This document shows positions 32,567 through 43,066 of a stretch of 64,000 nucleotides of DNA, piece after piece. Origin of the DNA: Didymella arachidicola (lineage: Eukaryota; Ascomycota; Dothideomycetes; Pleosporales; Didymellaceae); contig CM049993.1 in NCBI GenBank assembly GCA_016630955.3, positions 1,426,001 to 1,490,000 of the forward strand. The letters are read 5' to 3'. The notes beneath the pieces are model-generated. The model saw nothing but the letters and a program-made list of their open reading frames with translations, ran no database searches and was not told the DNA's origin. Made by a program: the position numbers and the translations under genes. Position 1 is the first letter of the stretch. Each line of letters starts with the position of its first letter.

Positions 32567-33225
32567 ATGCCACCGAAACGACGAGTGTCCGGCCCCGCGG
32601 CTAAATCGCAGCAGTCAACCCTCGCATTCCACGGAGGTGCCAACAAGGTCACAAAGCCTCGCACGAGAGCGCAAGACACGAAGAAGAATACTATCACAAA
32701 GGGCGCATCGAAGACCGTCGAGCCAGAAGTTATTATTCTCGAGACCGTCGAAGAAACAAAGCCAACCACCGTTGAGGCTGACATCATCGATCAAGTCGAG
32801 AAGGAGGTCGCAGCGCAGAAGGTTGAAATCGCTCCAGAGGACAAGGCTGCCAAGCGCGTAGCAGATTCTACAATCAAAAAGTACTGGGCTGCGAAAGAGA
32901 AGCAGAGACTAGCCCCAAGAGTGCACCAGACTGACATCAGCTTGCACGAGAAGATTCTCCGGGAGTTCGACATGAGTGCACAATACGGTGTAAGTTTGGC
33001 TCCATGACGGGAAATTAGTACAGATATACTGATAATATACTGAAGCCTTGCACCGGTATTGCTCGAATCACGCGTTGGAAGCGTGCAAATCGCTTCGATC
33101 TCGACCCTCCCATTGAGGTGCTGGCTGTTCTCCTAAAAGAACAGGAGAGCGCAAAAGATAAGCTCGCACTGCAGAGATCTCACGTAGACGAGTTATTGAA
33201 CACCAGGACTGAAGTAGAGGCATGA
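32567..33225 (+). CDS. DNA polymerase delta subunit 4
   Basis: Exons 32567-32989 and 33046-33225 encode 200 aa. POLD4 (fission yeast Cdm1, human p12) is the smallest subunit of the replicative lagging-strand polymerase. The C-terminal signature is clear: LREFDMSAQYG-PCTGIARITRWKRANRFDLDPP, split by the 56-nt intron exactly between YG and PC. The N-terminus is basic (MPPKRRVSG) and carries QSTLAFH at residues 16-22, which resembles a PCNA-interacting motif but with the aromatic one position early. The middle is low-complexity. The acceptor is TGAAG rather than the commoner CAG/TAG. The yeast S. cerevisiae enzyme lacks this subunit, so its presence fits a filamentous ascomycete. Confidence 0.92.
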
Positions 33226-34876
33226 ATGAGAGGGCTTGAGTCTCCGCGAATATCAGCCGGGTGTCTCACGACCTGTACGATGATGTAGTTTTATGTATTG
33301 CGTGGAGTTTGGGAGTTACGGTGTTGGGTTTCACGTATACAGGCATCCTGTCCTGGTTTGTCACGATCACAAAAAGGCTATGAGCTTCGAAACTCTGCAC
33401 GCGAACAGCTGCGCTGAGATATCGAAAAGGTTGTTCCCACTCAACGATTAGGAAGATCAGTGAACTGATTGCTCACACCATCTATTCTCGCTCGCTCCCA
33501 GTTCGAGCTTAGGACTGGTCGACAGCCCCAGATTTCAATCTAAATCGATCGTCAACGACATGGATTTACGTCAAGCTGCGTCCGCCATGGGCGACCATGT
33601 GCTAGGCGTCGGAGGCATCCTAAACTCTATAGCTAACACAGCCGAAGGATCCCTGGTCTTATCTCTTTCGCCAGATATCTTTTCCTGCCATCGCCGGTAC
33701 ACTTTGAGGTGCGGGGTCCGCGCTAGGTCAGCATCAGACAACAAATGCCATTCTCGGTGCTTTTTTACGTAGAACTGCGTATCACACAAAGATTTTTCCC
33801 CATGTCGCGTGCTCTCACCTCATCCTTCGCCTTCCTTGATGTGGCTCCAAAGCAACGGTCGAAAGGTGGGGTCGGTCGACGCATCCTGATGGCCCAGAGC
33901 TTCGCGGCGCTCAGAATGTGGCGAGGAGCTTTGCGGCTGCAGATGTGGGGTCCGTTTGCGTGGAGGGATCCACTAACAAGCACCGCCGGCAGCGTGGAAG
34001 CGGACTGCCAGCTAGCGGCCAGTCGCATGCGGGTCTCTTCGGCGTGCCGAATGGCCCGTGGAGCCTGGCGAACCGATGGGCCTTGAGACTCAAGGGTCCC
34101 ACTTGGGAATGCTGGGGGTTGATGGCATCAGACCCACTCGTTGTATCGCCAATGATGAATGGCATGCGTTATCGTCGTCAACGGTGATACTCCACTAAAG
34201 TGCTCCCGAATGGCTTGCGAGAACAGCTGTCTGGAAGGGACTGGGCTTGTTTCCTGGGCCCTTGCGCTGTCGCTTTCGAACCAACAGCAGAACTCTGTTT
34301 GGATTAGGGTGCATGTGGCTTGCAGCTGCGACCCAGACTGAGTCCGTCTGCGCCGCGCTTCTTGACTGCTGCGGGCGGGGTCCACTAAACAACACCTAAG
34401 ATACCGTTCCGTGTGCGACCAACATACCCTCGTCTTCGCCCACTTGTTTCTCTTTCTCCATTCTTCACATCAGATCAATTCTCCTTGCACTATTCCTTCA
34501 CCGTATATCTTGTCAACATGCGCAGTGCGCCCATCGCCGCACTGTAGATTCGCATTTTCTTGTTGCGGGTTGCTGTTGCTGCCCACTGCTGATCCATCGC
34601 TGCCTCCCATATATTGCGCATATTGTCCCATCCTAGTGCCGTAAGTCAAAACTCTATTGCATCGTTACCCAGAACATGCAACTCAACATGGAAACTCCAT
34701 TGACATTTGGTCGTAGAATCGCGATCACTCCACCACGATCACCCCGCGACTAGTGCTGTTGACCCTCGCACTACCCACATTCGGCGATTTGATCTTGTTT
34801 AGGGAGGGCAGACCGGCCTTATCAGCACATCACGTCGCGTGCCTTCAACTGCACCGCCGACACTTCAATTGCAAGC
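33226..34876. other. Intergenic region upstream of the phosphatase gene
   Basis: 1.65 kb with no supported gene. The right end (about 34410-34520) is pyrimidine-rich on the plus strand, as is common near fungal transcription starts, so it probably belongs to the phosphatase promoter and leader. Frames between 33560 and 34390 on both strands look random. Confidence 0.45.
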
Positions 34877-36984
34877 ATGGCTGCTGCTGTGGCAAGGGCG
34901 CCTGCGATGCCAGCTCGCACTTCAACACCTCCCACTCACATCTCACTCAACACTTCATCTCGTGGCACACCGACTGCGATCCCAAACAAGCACCTGCCAA
35001 TATGCTCGCCAGGTCCCAACCCAGCGACACCACCTGCGTCACCGCAGCGCGATGATGGCCTGGTCGGGACGGCCTCCATCACATATCCACTGGAGAAGCA
35101 CTGCACGCAATTCTGCAGTGACCCACCCGTGTACACCATCAGCGCAGATCGAATGGCAGAGGCATTGGAGTTCATGGCGACGCATCCATTGCCTAGCCCA
35201 GAACAAGTCTTTCCATGGCTGCACGGTTTGCATGCCGAGAATCAGATCCAGCTTGCTTTTTTTGCTTCGCGTCGTAAAGCTGCCCGCAAGATCCCGAACT
35301 GCATTCGCAGCTTGACTGTTGTGAAGACAGGCGGAGACCTGACCGCATCGAAACTGAAGGGTGCCATCGCAGCGGATGAGATCTTGTGTTCAGATTCAGA
35401 TGGTACGCCGTCCTTCATCGAGTGCGATCCCAAGGATGGCTTCTCCGTGCGCAACTTTCAAATTCAAATATGTAAGCTGGCTATGGTCTCGGATATCATC
35501 GTGTATGGCGACCAAAAGACGCATCCCAACGATACTATTGCGCTCGCCAAGATCATCTCCAAGGCTCAACGGCAATACGAAGCGCGCAACGGTTTTCCGA
35601 TTGGTCTCTTCAATACTTTCATGCTGTCCGATTCGTTCGGCACCGTGCAGGAGAAGTATCCAGAGCTGGTTGCTGTCGATCCCGCAGGTCATGTGACTGG
35701 CAGCGTCGTTGACTTCTTCTACTGGGAGCGCTACGAGATGTGTGATATGTCAAAAGCATCTGAAATCAGCAGCAATGTGTTCTTAGGACCCACACCTGAC
35801 CCTGCACTTCACCCAGACTGTCTAGGCGAAGACTCATACGATGTGCTCATCGAAGCAACAGACCTTGCGCATGTACCAGAGTCACGATCATTGCGGGCTT
35901 TGCGCATGTCGATGGAGAAGGTCAACCGCAAGTCCGCTATACATATGGAGTTCCCATCTTCTGGCAGCATCATGCCACCATCCTGGTCGCACACGGAAGT
36001 TGATGGTCTGATGGAAACATGCCGGTGGATGTATGAGCTTGCCAACCCACAGGATGTTCGTCGAACGAAGCGCAGACGGAGTGACGACGACGATGAGGCG
36101 ATTGAGCTAGACGATATCGCTGTACCACGCAGATTCCTCATCCATTGCACGGACGGTTACACAGAAACCACCCTCCTTGCGCTCGCATACTTCATGTACG
36201 CGGAAGGTCTTCCTGTCCACGACGCTTGGATCCAGCTACACCGTGAGAAGGGCCGCAATTTCTTCGCGTACCCATCCGACGTTGCGCTCCTCACAGCAAT
36301 CCAGCCGCGCATCTTGCAGGAGTCTCCAAAGTTCAAGAAGAGTGTTTTCAACCTCACTGAGCCTCATTGGCTGTCAAAGATTGATGGCAGTCTGCCTAGC
36401 AGGATTCTGCCGTACATGTACCTCGGTAATCTGGGTCATGCAAATAACCCAGAGTTGCTCAAGGAGCTCGGAATCACAAGAGTCTTGAGTGTCGGTGAAC
36501 CGCTCTCGTGGGACGAAAATGTGAAGCAACAACTGCAATGGCCTGAAGAGAACTTCCTGATGGTCGATCGAGTTCAAGACAATGGTGTCGACCCGCTCTG
36601 GAGCGAGTTTGAGCGATGCCTCAAGTTCATCGAAGCGGGCAAGACTGCCGGCGAGGCAACGCTAGTTCACTGCCGTGTAGGCGTCTCTCGATCTGCGACA
36701 ATTTGCATTGCAGAGGTCATGAATGAGATGGGCCTTTCTTTCCCGCGTGCATAGTAAGTTTTTTCAGCTCCGTGCATCGTAACAGCCGTTGACATGACTG
36801 CAGCTGCTTCGTCAGAGCACGACGATTGAATGTCATCATTCAACCGCATCTTCGATTCACCTACGAGCTTCTTAAGTGGGAAGAGTACCAGCGTCAGAGA
36901 CGTAATGAGCCTCTTCGTCGCGAACTCGAGTGGGCTACTGTCGCGCGCGAGATTGCGTTGATGAATAAGCCCTACTCGAGATGA
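34877..36984 (+). CDS. PPS1: Dual-specificity protein phosphatase, Pps1 type
   Basis: Exons 34877-36753 and 36804-36984 give 685 aa. Yeast Pps1 is a dual-specificity phosphatase linked to the DNA-synthesis phase. The C-terminal catalytic domain starts at SRILPYMYLGNLGHANN and has the P-loop VHCRVGVSRSAT (Cys599, Arg605). A second phosphatase-like module upstream has HCTDGYTETT at Cys424, where the essential Arg of HCx5R is replaced by Glu, so it is probably non-catalytic. Just before it lies a basic/acidic linker (RRTKRRRSDDDDEAIEL) that could be a nuclear localisation signal. The N-terminal 60 residues are disordered. The 50-nt intron splits the Tyr codon in PRAYCFVRAR, and the last exon completes the DSP fold and ends NKPYSR. 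Confidence 0.92.
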
Positions 36985-38444
36985 CCTTATGACTGATATT
37001 TGACATGACTTAATGATCGTACTATGTACGACCACCTTCTGCGGAACCTACTGGAATGGGTGCAATGGCCAGCCGATACTACATCAAGCTATTTTGCGGC
37101 GTTTTCGATTTCAACACGATTGCTTTGCTTACGAAGACGGCGCTGCGATTATTAAATTTCAAGACTTCGGCCACACGCTCAGTTGGCTCATCTGGATGTC
37201 TGCCATACCTGTCTATCTTCTAGATGTCGATGAGGTCTTGGGGCGGATACATGGGGCGTCATCTCTGCGTGTATTATGTTCAGTGAATGGGCATTGGGTC
37301 GAGATACATTGCACGGTGTTCTGGGGTTCGGCGCAAACAATTTGCCAATCTGGGTGTCACCGCCCTCAAATCGCACGATGCACCTCAAGTCTCGCTTTTT
37401 TCACATGAGTTCGCTGACCGTAACCGAGAACGCTGTCTTGCCCTTTACTCCATGTAGTGACCATTTGATGATGCGTGACTTCAAGGTCGTAACATGTTGA
37501 CAAACGGTTCACGTCAGTGCCTTTCCTTAGCGTACAACACATGCCAACCCAGCGAGTGGCTATAGATACTGTATCTGCACCTGCTCGTCTCACCGCTATC
37601 ACTTTGGCCTACCCTTACGTCCAGCTCCAAGCCCTGCGTTTGGACCACCATGTCGCAACAGCAACATCACCCTGTGACCGGTACATTTTCATATTCTGAT
37701 ACGAAGCTCAACTACCCAACCTCATCAAATCGGCTTTGACAAAGTGATATCGATTGATCTCAGAGGCGGTGCGGTCGGAGCTCCCGCATAAACCGCGCAT
37801 CTCTACAGACTCCACTCCTGCCTCGCACACGCTGACGATACTCAATACAACCCGCTCCAACTGGCTCAAAAATGCTCATCAACAAGTGGTCTCTCTCCTA
37901 CGTCTCCGCACGCACGGATGGCAATCACCTGGGTGTCCCACTCTCCTACTATCCCAGGCACTTTGACTTTCTCAACAATGCTCATAATTATTGCATTCGC
38001 ATGCCGGCTGGCCCGGTGCGCGCGACGATAAGCTACCATGGGATCATCGGTCCGTTTGCGGTGTTTGCACAAACATGATGGGATTAGCAGAACCGGACCG
38101 AGCCGATGGGACTAAGAACCTGCGGAGCCGGCAATGATTGAGATTAGGATTCGTAAGCGCTGCACGGTATGAGTGTGAAGGAGGATATTGTGGAAGCAAG
38201 CGTAGGCTGTGCAACAGCTTTTCTGGTATGATAGACTAGACAGCGCCCCGGACTTTAGTCTGATCAATCAAATGCGCGAAAGAGCTGGTTCGGAAACTTT
38301 GATAGCTTTCTCAGCTATCTGTGCTTGGCATAATGACAGCCTCGGATGCCAAAAGCTTCTTGTCGGACTCTAATGTGTCGGTGTACCGCTGCGAGAACTT
38401 GGGTCCTGAAGGCGACACATCGAAGACCCGTACTAACTGGGCTA
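36985..38444. other. Gene-poor region left of the DNA transposon
   Basis: About 1.46 kb between the phosphatase and the transposon insertion. The frames (for example 37013-37408) have no domain and random-looking composition. I see no supported gene. Confidence 0.45.
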
Positions 38445-38446
38445 TA

Positions 38447-38487
38447 CCGTGTCCGTGCATCCAATGCACGGATTCAACCAATGCACG
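38447..38487 (+). repeat. Left terminal inverted repeat of the transposon
   Basis: It begins CCGTGTCCGTGCATCC and ends AACCAATGCACG. It matches the reverse complement of 40546-40586 at 40 of 41 positions; the mismatch is T at position 14 where the other end has C. It is preceded by TA. Confidence 0.95.
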
Positions 38488-38608
38488 CCTCAACGCCTTC
38501 ACGGCTAGCACAAAATTGAGGCTGTAGAGCCACACACAATAGCTATTATCACGATATAAGTTGGTGGAGTGCTCTGTAGGCCTTTGCAATGATGTTCTCT
38601 TACATAAA

Positions 38609-40496
38609 TTAATTATATAGAGTTGCTGTTCTGCCGCTGCGGGTAGTGTGGGTGCGAGGTGCGGCAGGAGGCTCAGCAGCAACACCACCACGCCGTGCAG
38701 CCACTGCACCATGATTCTGCTTCTTTCTTGGTGCTGCAGACTGTGAAGCCTTGCGCTTGCCTCTTTGGGGTAATTGTACAGCTTTTGCAGCGTCGCGGGC
38801 TTGTTTATCACGCTCTCTTTGAGCCTTGCGTTCCTCTATAGCTGCTCGCTCCTCTGCCCGGGCCTGGTCTCTTGCTGCCTTCTCCCTCACCCGCTGTTCA
38901 CGCTTTCCCTCTGCAATCTTCTCGTTATATAGCTTATTGGCAGCGACTAACTCCTTCATTTCTGCCTTTTTTAATTCCTCTTCTTGCCTCTCTTGGTCTT
39001 GAACAGCTGCACGAGCTCGGGCCTCCAGGAAGGCACGAGGAGACCACATTACTGCACCTCCATGATACTCTTGATGCTGCTGCAGGTCTAGCTGCCTATT
39101 AGGTTGCTTCTGGCGCTTCTTGTTCTGGTATAGCTTCTTTCGCAGGGCATCTAGTTCGGCCTGAAGTAGCTCTACTTGAGATGATAGATGGTGGATAGTT
39201 TGCCCTAGCTTCCGCGCACCTACACTGCGCGAATCCTTCACCTCCGCATGAAGGGTAGTACAAGCTTTGAGCCAGTCCTCTGCAGAATAAGCTGTAGGAC
39301 TAGAGGAGGCTGAGAGTGAGCCACTAGGGCTTGTGTGGCGGAACCTATCGAGTATAACGTCGGGGTTTACTGGGGACATGCCAGTAGCTGTAAAGGCCTT
39401 GAGTATGAGATCTTCCCTAAACGTGTGTACCCAGGCAGGCCAAAACAAGGCAAAGAAGTCACCTTTTGACAGTGGGGAGAGGCCTTGAGACTCCTGTAGG
39501 TGGTTGTCAAGTTCAGAGGCGTAGTTGGAGGAGAGGGGCTTAAAGCAGACAACGTCTAGCGGCTGCAGCGTCTGGGTACTGTGAGGGGGTAACAACTGCT
39601 AGTATAATTCGATTGTGGTGACAGTATTCGATAAAATCCTGCGTTAGGTGACTGCCATGGCCATCCACAACTAAGAGGCGGTACTTTCTTCGGGCCTTGG
39701 GCTTAGTGTAACGGTCAAACACCTGCTCAAGCCAGGCTAATCCTATGTCGTTGTTTGTCCATCCTGAAGGCGAAGAGGTGACGTGGATGGGGTGCTTTCC
39801 TGCCTGAATATCCACCACCCAGCGGCTCTGGATAGTGGAGTTCTTTGACGCAAAGATGAGGCCTGGGGGAACAGCAGTACCATCGGCGCAGATGCAGGCC
39901 AGGAGGCTCACCCACTCACGTGAGCCATCTTGACGAGCCTGCCTAATCTCCTAATTCTCATATTGACGCCTGCTGAACACCCGTTTTGTTCTACCCAGCA
40001 CCCCTATCGCGAAGCCCTTCTCATCCATATTGTATGTGTGCTCAGGCGCCAGCTCATACCGAGTAATCTTCTGTTGCAGAAGCTCGAAATATAGCTTATA
40101 TTTGTACCCTGACTCAGCGTTGTGGCGATTTGAGTCCATGCCGGTAGTCCATTGGGATGTGAGGCGATTGTGGTAACGGTGCAGGAAGCGCGTAACCCAG
40201 CTATCAGAGCAGGGTTGTAAGGCAACAGAGGATGCGAAATTCTGTATCATATGCCTTGTAAGTGGTAAGCGACGCGTTGACAGCTCCTCTATATACTTGA
40301 CTAGATCTAACTCTTGTTGTTGGCTGAGTTTCCGTTGATTATCATTAGCGACGTGTCGGGGAACCTGATTGAGTCGATGTGCGCGCGACAATGTTGAGCG
40401 ATCAACACCATGTTTTTTTGCAATTGTTGTATATACAATTTTTTCGTCAGGCTTTAGAGCACGTATCTCATTAAGCGCTTCTTGAATTCCTGGCAT
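38609..40496 (-). pseudogene. Pogo/Fot1-type transposase, broken
   Basis: The gene starts at the ATG at 40496 (MPGIQEALNEI). In order it shows an N-terminal helix-turn-helix (VYTTIAKKHGVDRSTLSR), a CENP-B-type DNA-binding domain (RRLPLTRHMIQNFA) and a DDE_1 catalytic domain. The three acidic residues are visible as YNMDEKG, LLVVDGHGSH and LQPLDVV; the last two are 35 residues apart once the frame change is allowed for. A long Lys/Glu/Arg coiled tail follows, ending about 120 bp inside the element. Two lesions are present: an in-frame TAG at 39951-39953 after RRQYEN, with coding resuming in the same frame (EIRQARQDGSREW), and one extra base near 39585-39600, just before the conserved LPPHSTQTLQPLD. 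The protein should not be made intact. Confidence 0.93.
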
Positions 40497-40545
40497 TATT
40501 GGTTGAGTAATTACGCGTTGAAGTTGTGTTGTAAATCGCGATTAC

Positions 40546-40586
40546 CGTGCATTGGTTGAATCCGTGCATTGGGTGCACGGACACGG
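40546..40586 (-). repeat. Right terminal inverted repeat of the transposon
   Basis: This is the partner of 38447-38487 in inverted orientation and is followed by TA. It contains the 10-mer CGTGCATTGG twice in the same direction plus an imperfect palindrome at its outer end (CCGTGCATTGGGTGCACGG), a likely transposase-binding arrangement. Confidence 0.95.
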
Positions 40587-40588
40587 TA

Positions 40589-40885
40589 AGGGTTAGGTGG
40601 ATGATTCTCGGCTTCGGATAGGTAGATACTTTTGCGTCCATTTCCGACCAATCTTTGAAACATACAAGAATTTACTGCCCTGAGCCAAGCTGTAAGGCGA
40701 CTATGTGACGGCCGCCCTTCCAAGCATGCTTAGCGAACTAGCACAGCCGTTGTAAAAAGACAAGATACGAAATCCTGGGGAACACGCAACACTGGCCCAA
40801 TTTTCATTTTTGAGGCTGCGATCAAACCAGTAACAGAAGAGAACAAACGCTCGGCGCTCAACTACGCGCCGAATACTTGATCTTC
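40589..40885. other. Intergenic gap right of the transposon
   Basis: This 297-bp stretch between the transposon end and the last stop codon of the unresolved minus-strand gene has no recognisable feature. Confidence 0.4.
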
Positions 40886-41693
40886 TCAGGACTTTCCTAG
40901 TTCTGGCAAAAAGTCGGTGAGGTGTATGTAAACATTGTCAAGTATATTCCTTGGGGAGGTAATACACAGTAAGTTTTTCGTCCGCGGAAGCGGAAAGTCG
41001 CCATGCTCCTGCGCACGAACCAGAGTTGTGGTCAGAAGATAGTCTAGTCGAAAGTTGCTGTCGGGCGCTGGATGGTCTTCCGTTGCTTGGACAAGATGGT
41101 GCAGAAAAGCGGTGGACAAATCGATCGTGATACGTTACGGCCCGCCCCCGTTGAGCACCGGCAGACCGGTTCATCGTTCGCGATAAGAAGTGAGGTTGAA
41201 CACAGTACATTTTACTGCAGTTTGCATCTCCCGAGGCAAGCTTGTGTTGGTTGGCACCAGAGCTTGATGCTATCGGTAAGCCGCTTCAAAAGATGATCAA
41301 ATGAGACCTGTGTGATTGTGTTATTGGTTGATAATTCATGATCAATGAACATTTTTTGGGGGGCCTCCATCTAGCACAGATGCTTTACAAGCCTTACAAG
41401 GTAGCTTGAATAGTCAACGACGCATAACGGGCATGCAATGCTCCTCCATAAAATAGCAAAGACAAGGCTTTCGTGGAGTATCATCAGGGGATCTAGAGCG
41501 ATGAAGCAATGACTATCGAAAAATTGCGTACTTGCTGACCATTGTGTGATAGCAGTATGTACTGCTCAAGAAATGCTTCCGAGGTGAAGGAGTTGCGGAG
41601 ATAGCGCTGTAGGGCTGGAGGGAACCACGCTAGGCTGCCTTGGCGCGTGGCCTCGAATTTCTGGATGTCGTCAATTGCGACTACACACCTCAC
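40886..41693 (-). CDS. Unresolved multi-exon gene or pseudogene
   Basis: Three minus-strand segments look coding but I cannot assemble a full gene. Segment A (about 41693-41532) reads FEATRQGSLAWFPPALQRYL and continues to LLSHNGQQ, then a GTACGC donor. Segment B begins after a CACACAG acceptor at about 41307 in the matching phase: VSFDHLLKRLTDSIKLW. Segment C ends at 40886 and reads FRLDYLLTTTLVRAQEHG, then LPRTKNLLCITSPRNIL and a stop after LPELGKS. A-B splicing keeps phase; the B-C junction is unclear. No ATG opens segment A in frame, and the U2A' gene starts only 85 bp away on the other strand. I recognise no family. It may be an intact short gene with a tiny first exon or a 5'-truncated relic. 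Confidence 0.4.
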
Positions 41694-41778
41694 GCGAACA
41701 ACGCGCGCAGCTTACTTCGCCCCGACTGACGACCTTACATACGCCCTCGAAGTCGCGCAACGCACCTATAACGCTAAA

Positions 41779-42689
41779 ATGAGGTTAACCACGGACCTGA
41801 TCAACAATTCCCTCTCCTTCATTAATTGTCTCACGGAGCGTGAACTCGATCTGCGAGGTGCGTTGAAAAGAACAGATACTACACTTGCGAGCTGAATTGA
41901 TATCAATATCATAACTATAGGTCACAAAATCTCTGCGATTGAAAATATGGGTGCAGCACGAGTAGGCACCCAAAGGATCCTTCTTTCTTGAGCAGCTACT
42001 AAAGTAATTCGCAGGACAACGACGCAATTGACCTCACCGATAACGACATTGCACAGCTCGGCAATTTCCCCCTCCAGCCCCGCCTTCGCACACTGTTCCT
42101 CGGGCAGAACCGCGTATCGAACATCCAGCCGAACCTCCCGACGAGTATACCGAACCTCCAAACCCTCGTCCTCACAAAGAACAGGCTCATGGAGCTTGCC
42201 GACCTCGACCCGCTTGCAGGGTTCAAGAAGCTGGTCCATCTGACGGCGCTTGGCAACCCAGTAGCGTCCAAGGAGGTACGTTGATATGCGCAATTTGACA
42301 AAACGCATGCCAGGAATGCTGACATCGTGAAGAACTACCGATGCTGGGTTATTTGGCGATGCCCTACGGTGCGCTATCTTGACTTTGCCAAGGTTAAGGA
42401 CGTGGAGCGCAAGAAGGCAGAGGAGCTGTTCGGCACATCAGAAGAGCCCACCGAGCTGGCTAGTAAGATCATGGGTGTGAAGTCGAAGGGCTTCGTTGTA
42501 CCTACCACAAACGGCGCCGATTCGTCGAACAAGCAGGACCGTATCTACACCGACGACGAGAAGAAGAGGATGCGTGCTGCGATCCAGCAGGCGAGCAGTT
42601 TGGCGGAGATGGCAAGGCTAGAGAAGGATTTTGCGGAAGGCAGGATACCGGCGCACATTCTTGAGGGTGGGGATGCCATGGAGACATGA
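41779..42689 (+). CDS. LEA1: U2 small nuclear ribonucleoprotein A'
   Basis: Four exons (41779-41857, 41921-41961, 42015-42275, 42333-42689) give 245 aa. U2A' (yeast Lea1) binds U2B'' and stem-loop IV of U2 snRNA in the spliceosome. The N-terminus MRLTTDLINNSLSFIN-CLTERELDLRG and the leucine-rich repeats (AIDLTDNDIAQLGNFP, RLRTLFLGQNRVSNIQ, NLQTLVLTKNRLMEL) match the family. So do the cap motif LTALGNPVASKE-NYRCWVIWRCPTVRYLDF and KVKDVERKKAEELF. Exon 2 is only 41 nt, and the last intron uses GTGAAG as acceptor. The reader should note that this splicing-factor gene is itself intron-rich for its size. Confidence 0.95.
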
Positions 42690-43066
42690 GCGATGACCGG
42701 CCTCTGAAATCGCGACCATAGAGGGGTCGGTCGTAAAGATGCTCAAGCCATAAAATCTCCAAAGACCACAGCTATAGAGCTGGCTGTCACCAGAGCAAGA
42801 AAGTTCGGAGAGATGAGTTGCAGAGACAGGTTTGGACAGCCGCTTGTGTGGTACAGCGCCGTTCTATGGCCCGCCGACATGGGCCATGCTCACAAGAAGG
42901 ATGATTGGAACTTTGGAACAAGATTTGAAATCAGATCGAAAGTCCATTGATATAACGGAAAATGATTGTGCTGCTTGCGCTTTTGTCATTCACCTCGTGA
43001 GAAAGCTTCCTTGGTATCGTAGTCTTATACATAAAACGCCAACTGATGTCAAGATGCCCTTCTTGA
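42690..43066. other. Convergent intergenic region
   Basis: 3' flanks of LEA1 (+) and FIP1 (-). No feature recognised. Confidence 0.45.

Larger units (their letters stand above)
38447..40586 (-). mobile_element. Fot1/pogo-type DNA transposon
   Basis: A 2140-bp element bounded by 41-bp terminal inverted repeats that differ at one base, and flanked on both sides by TA (38445-38446 and 40587-40588). TA duplication is the hallmark of the Tc1/mariner/pogo superfamily. It contains one transposase gene on the minus strand, inactivated by two lesions. No accessory gene is carried. The near-identical repeats imply fairly recent insertion. Confidence 0.95.

Noticed and set aside
37013..37408. 131-codon frame in the gap left of the transposon
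   Set aside because: No domain, non-typical composition, no splice context; treated as chance.
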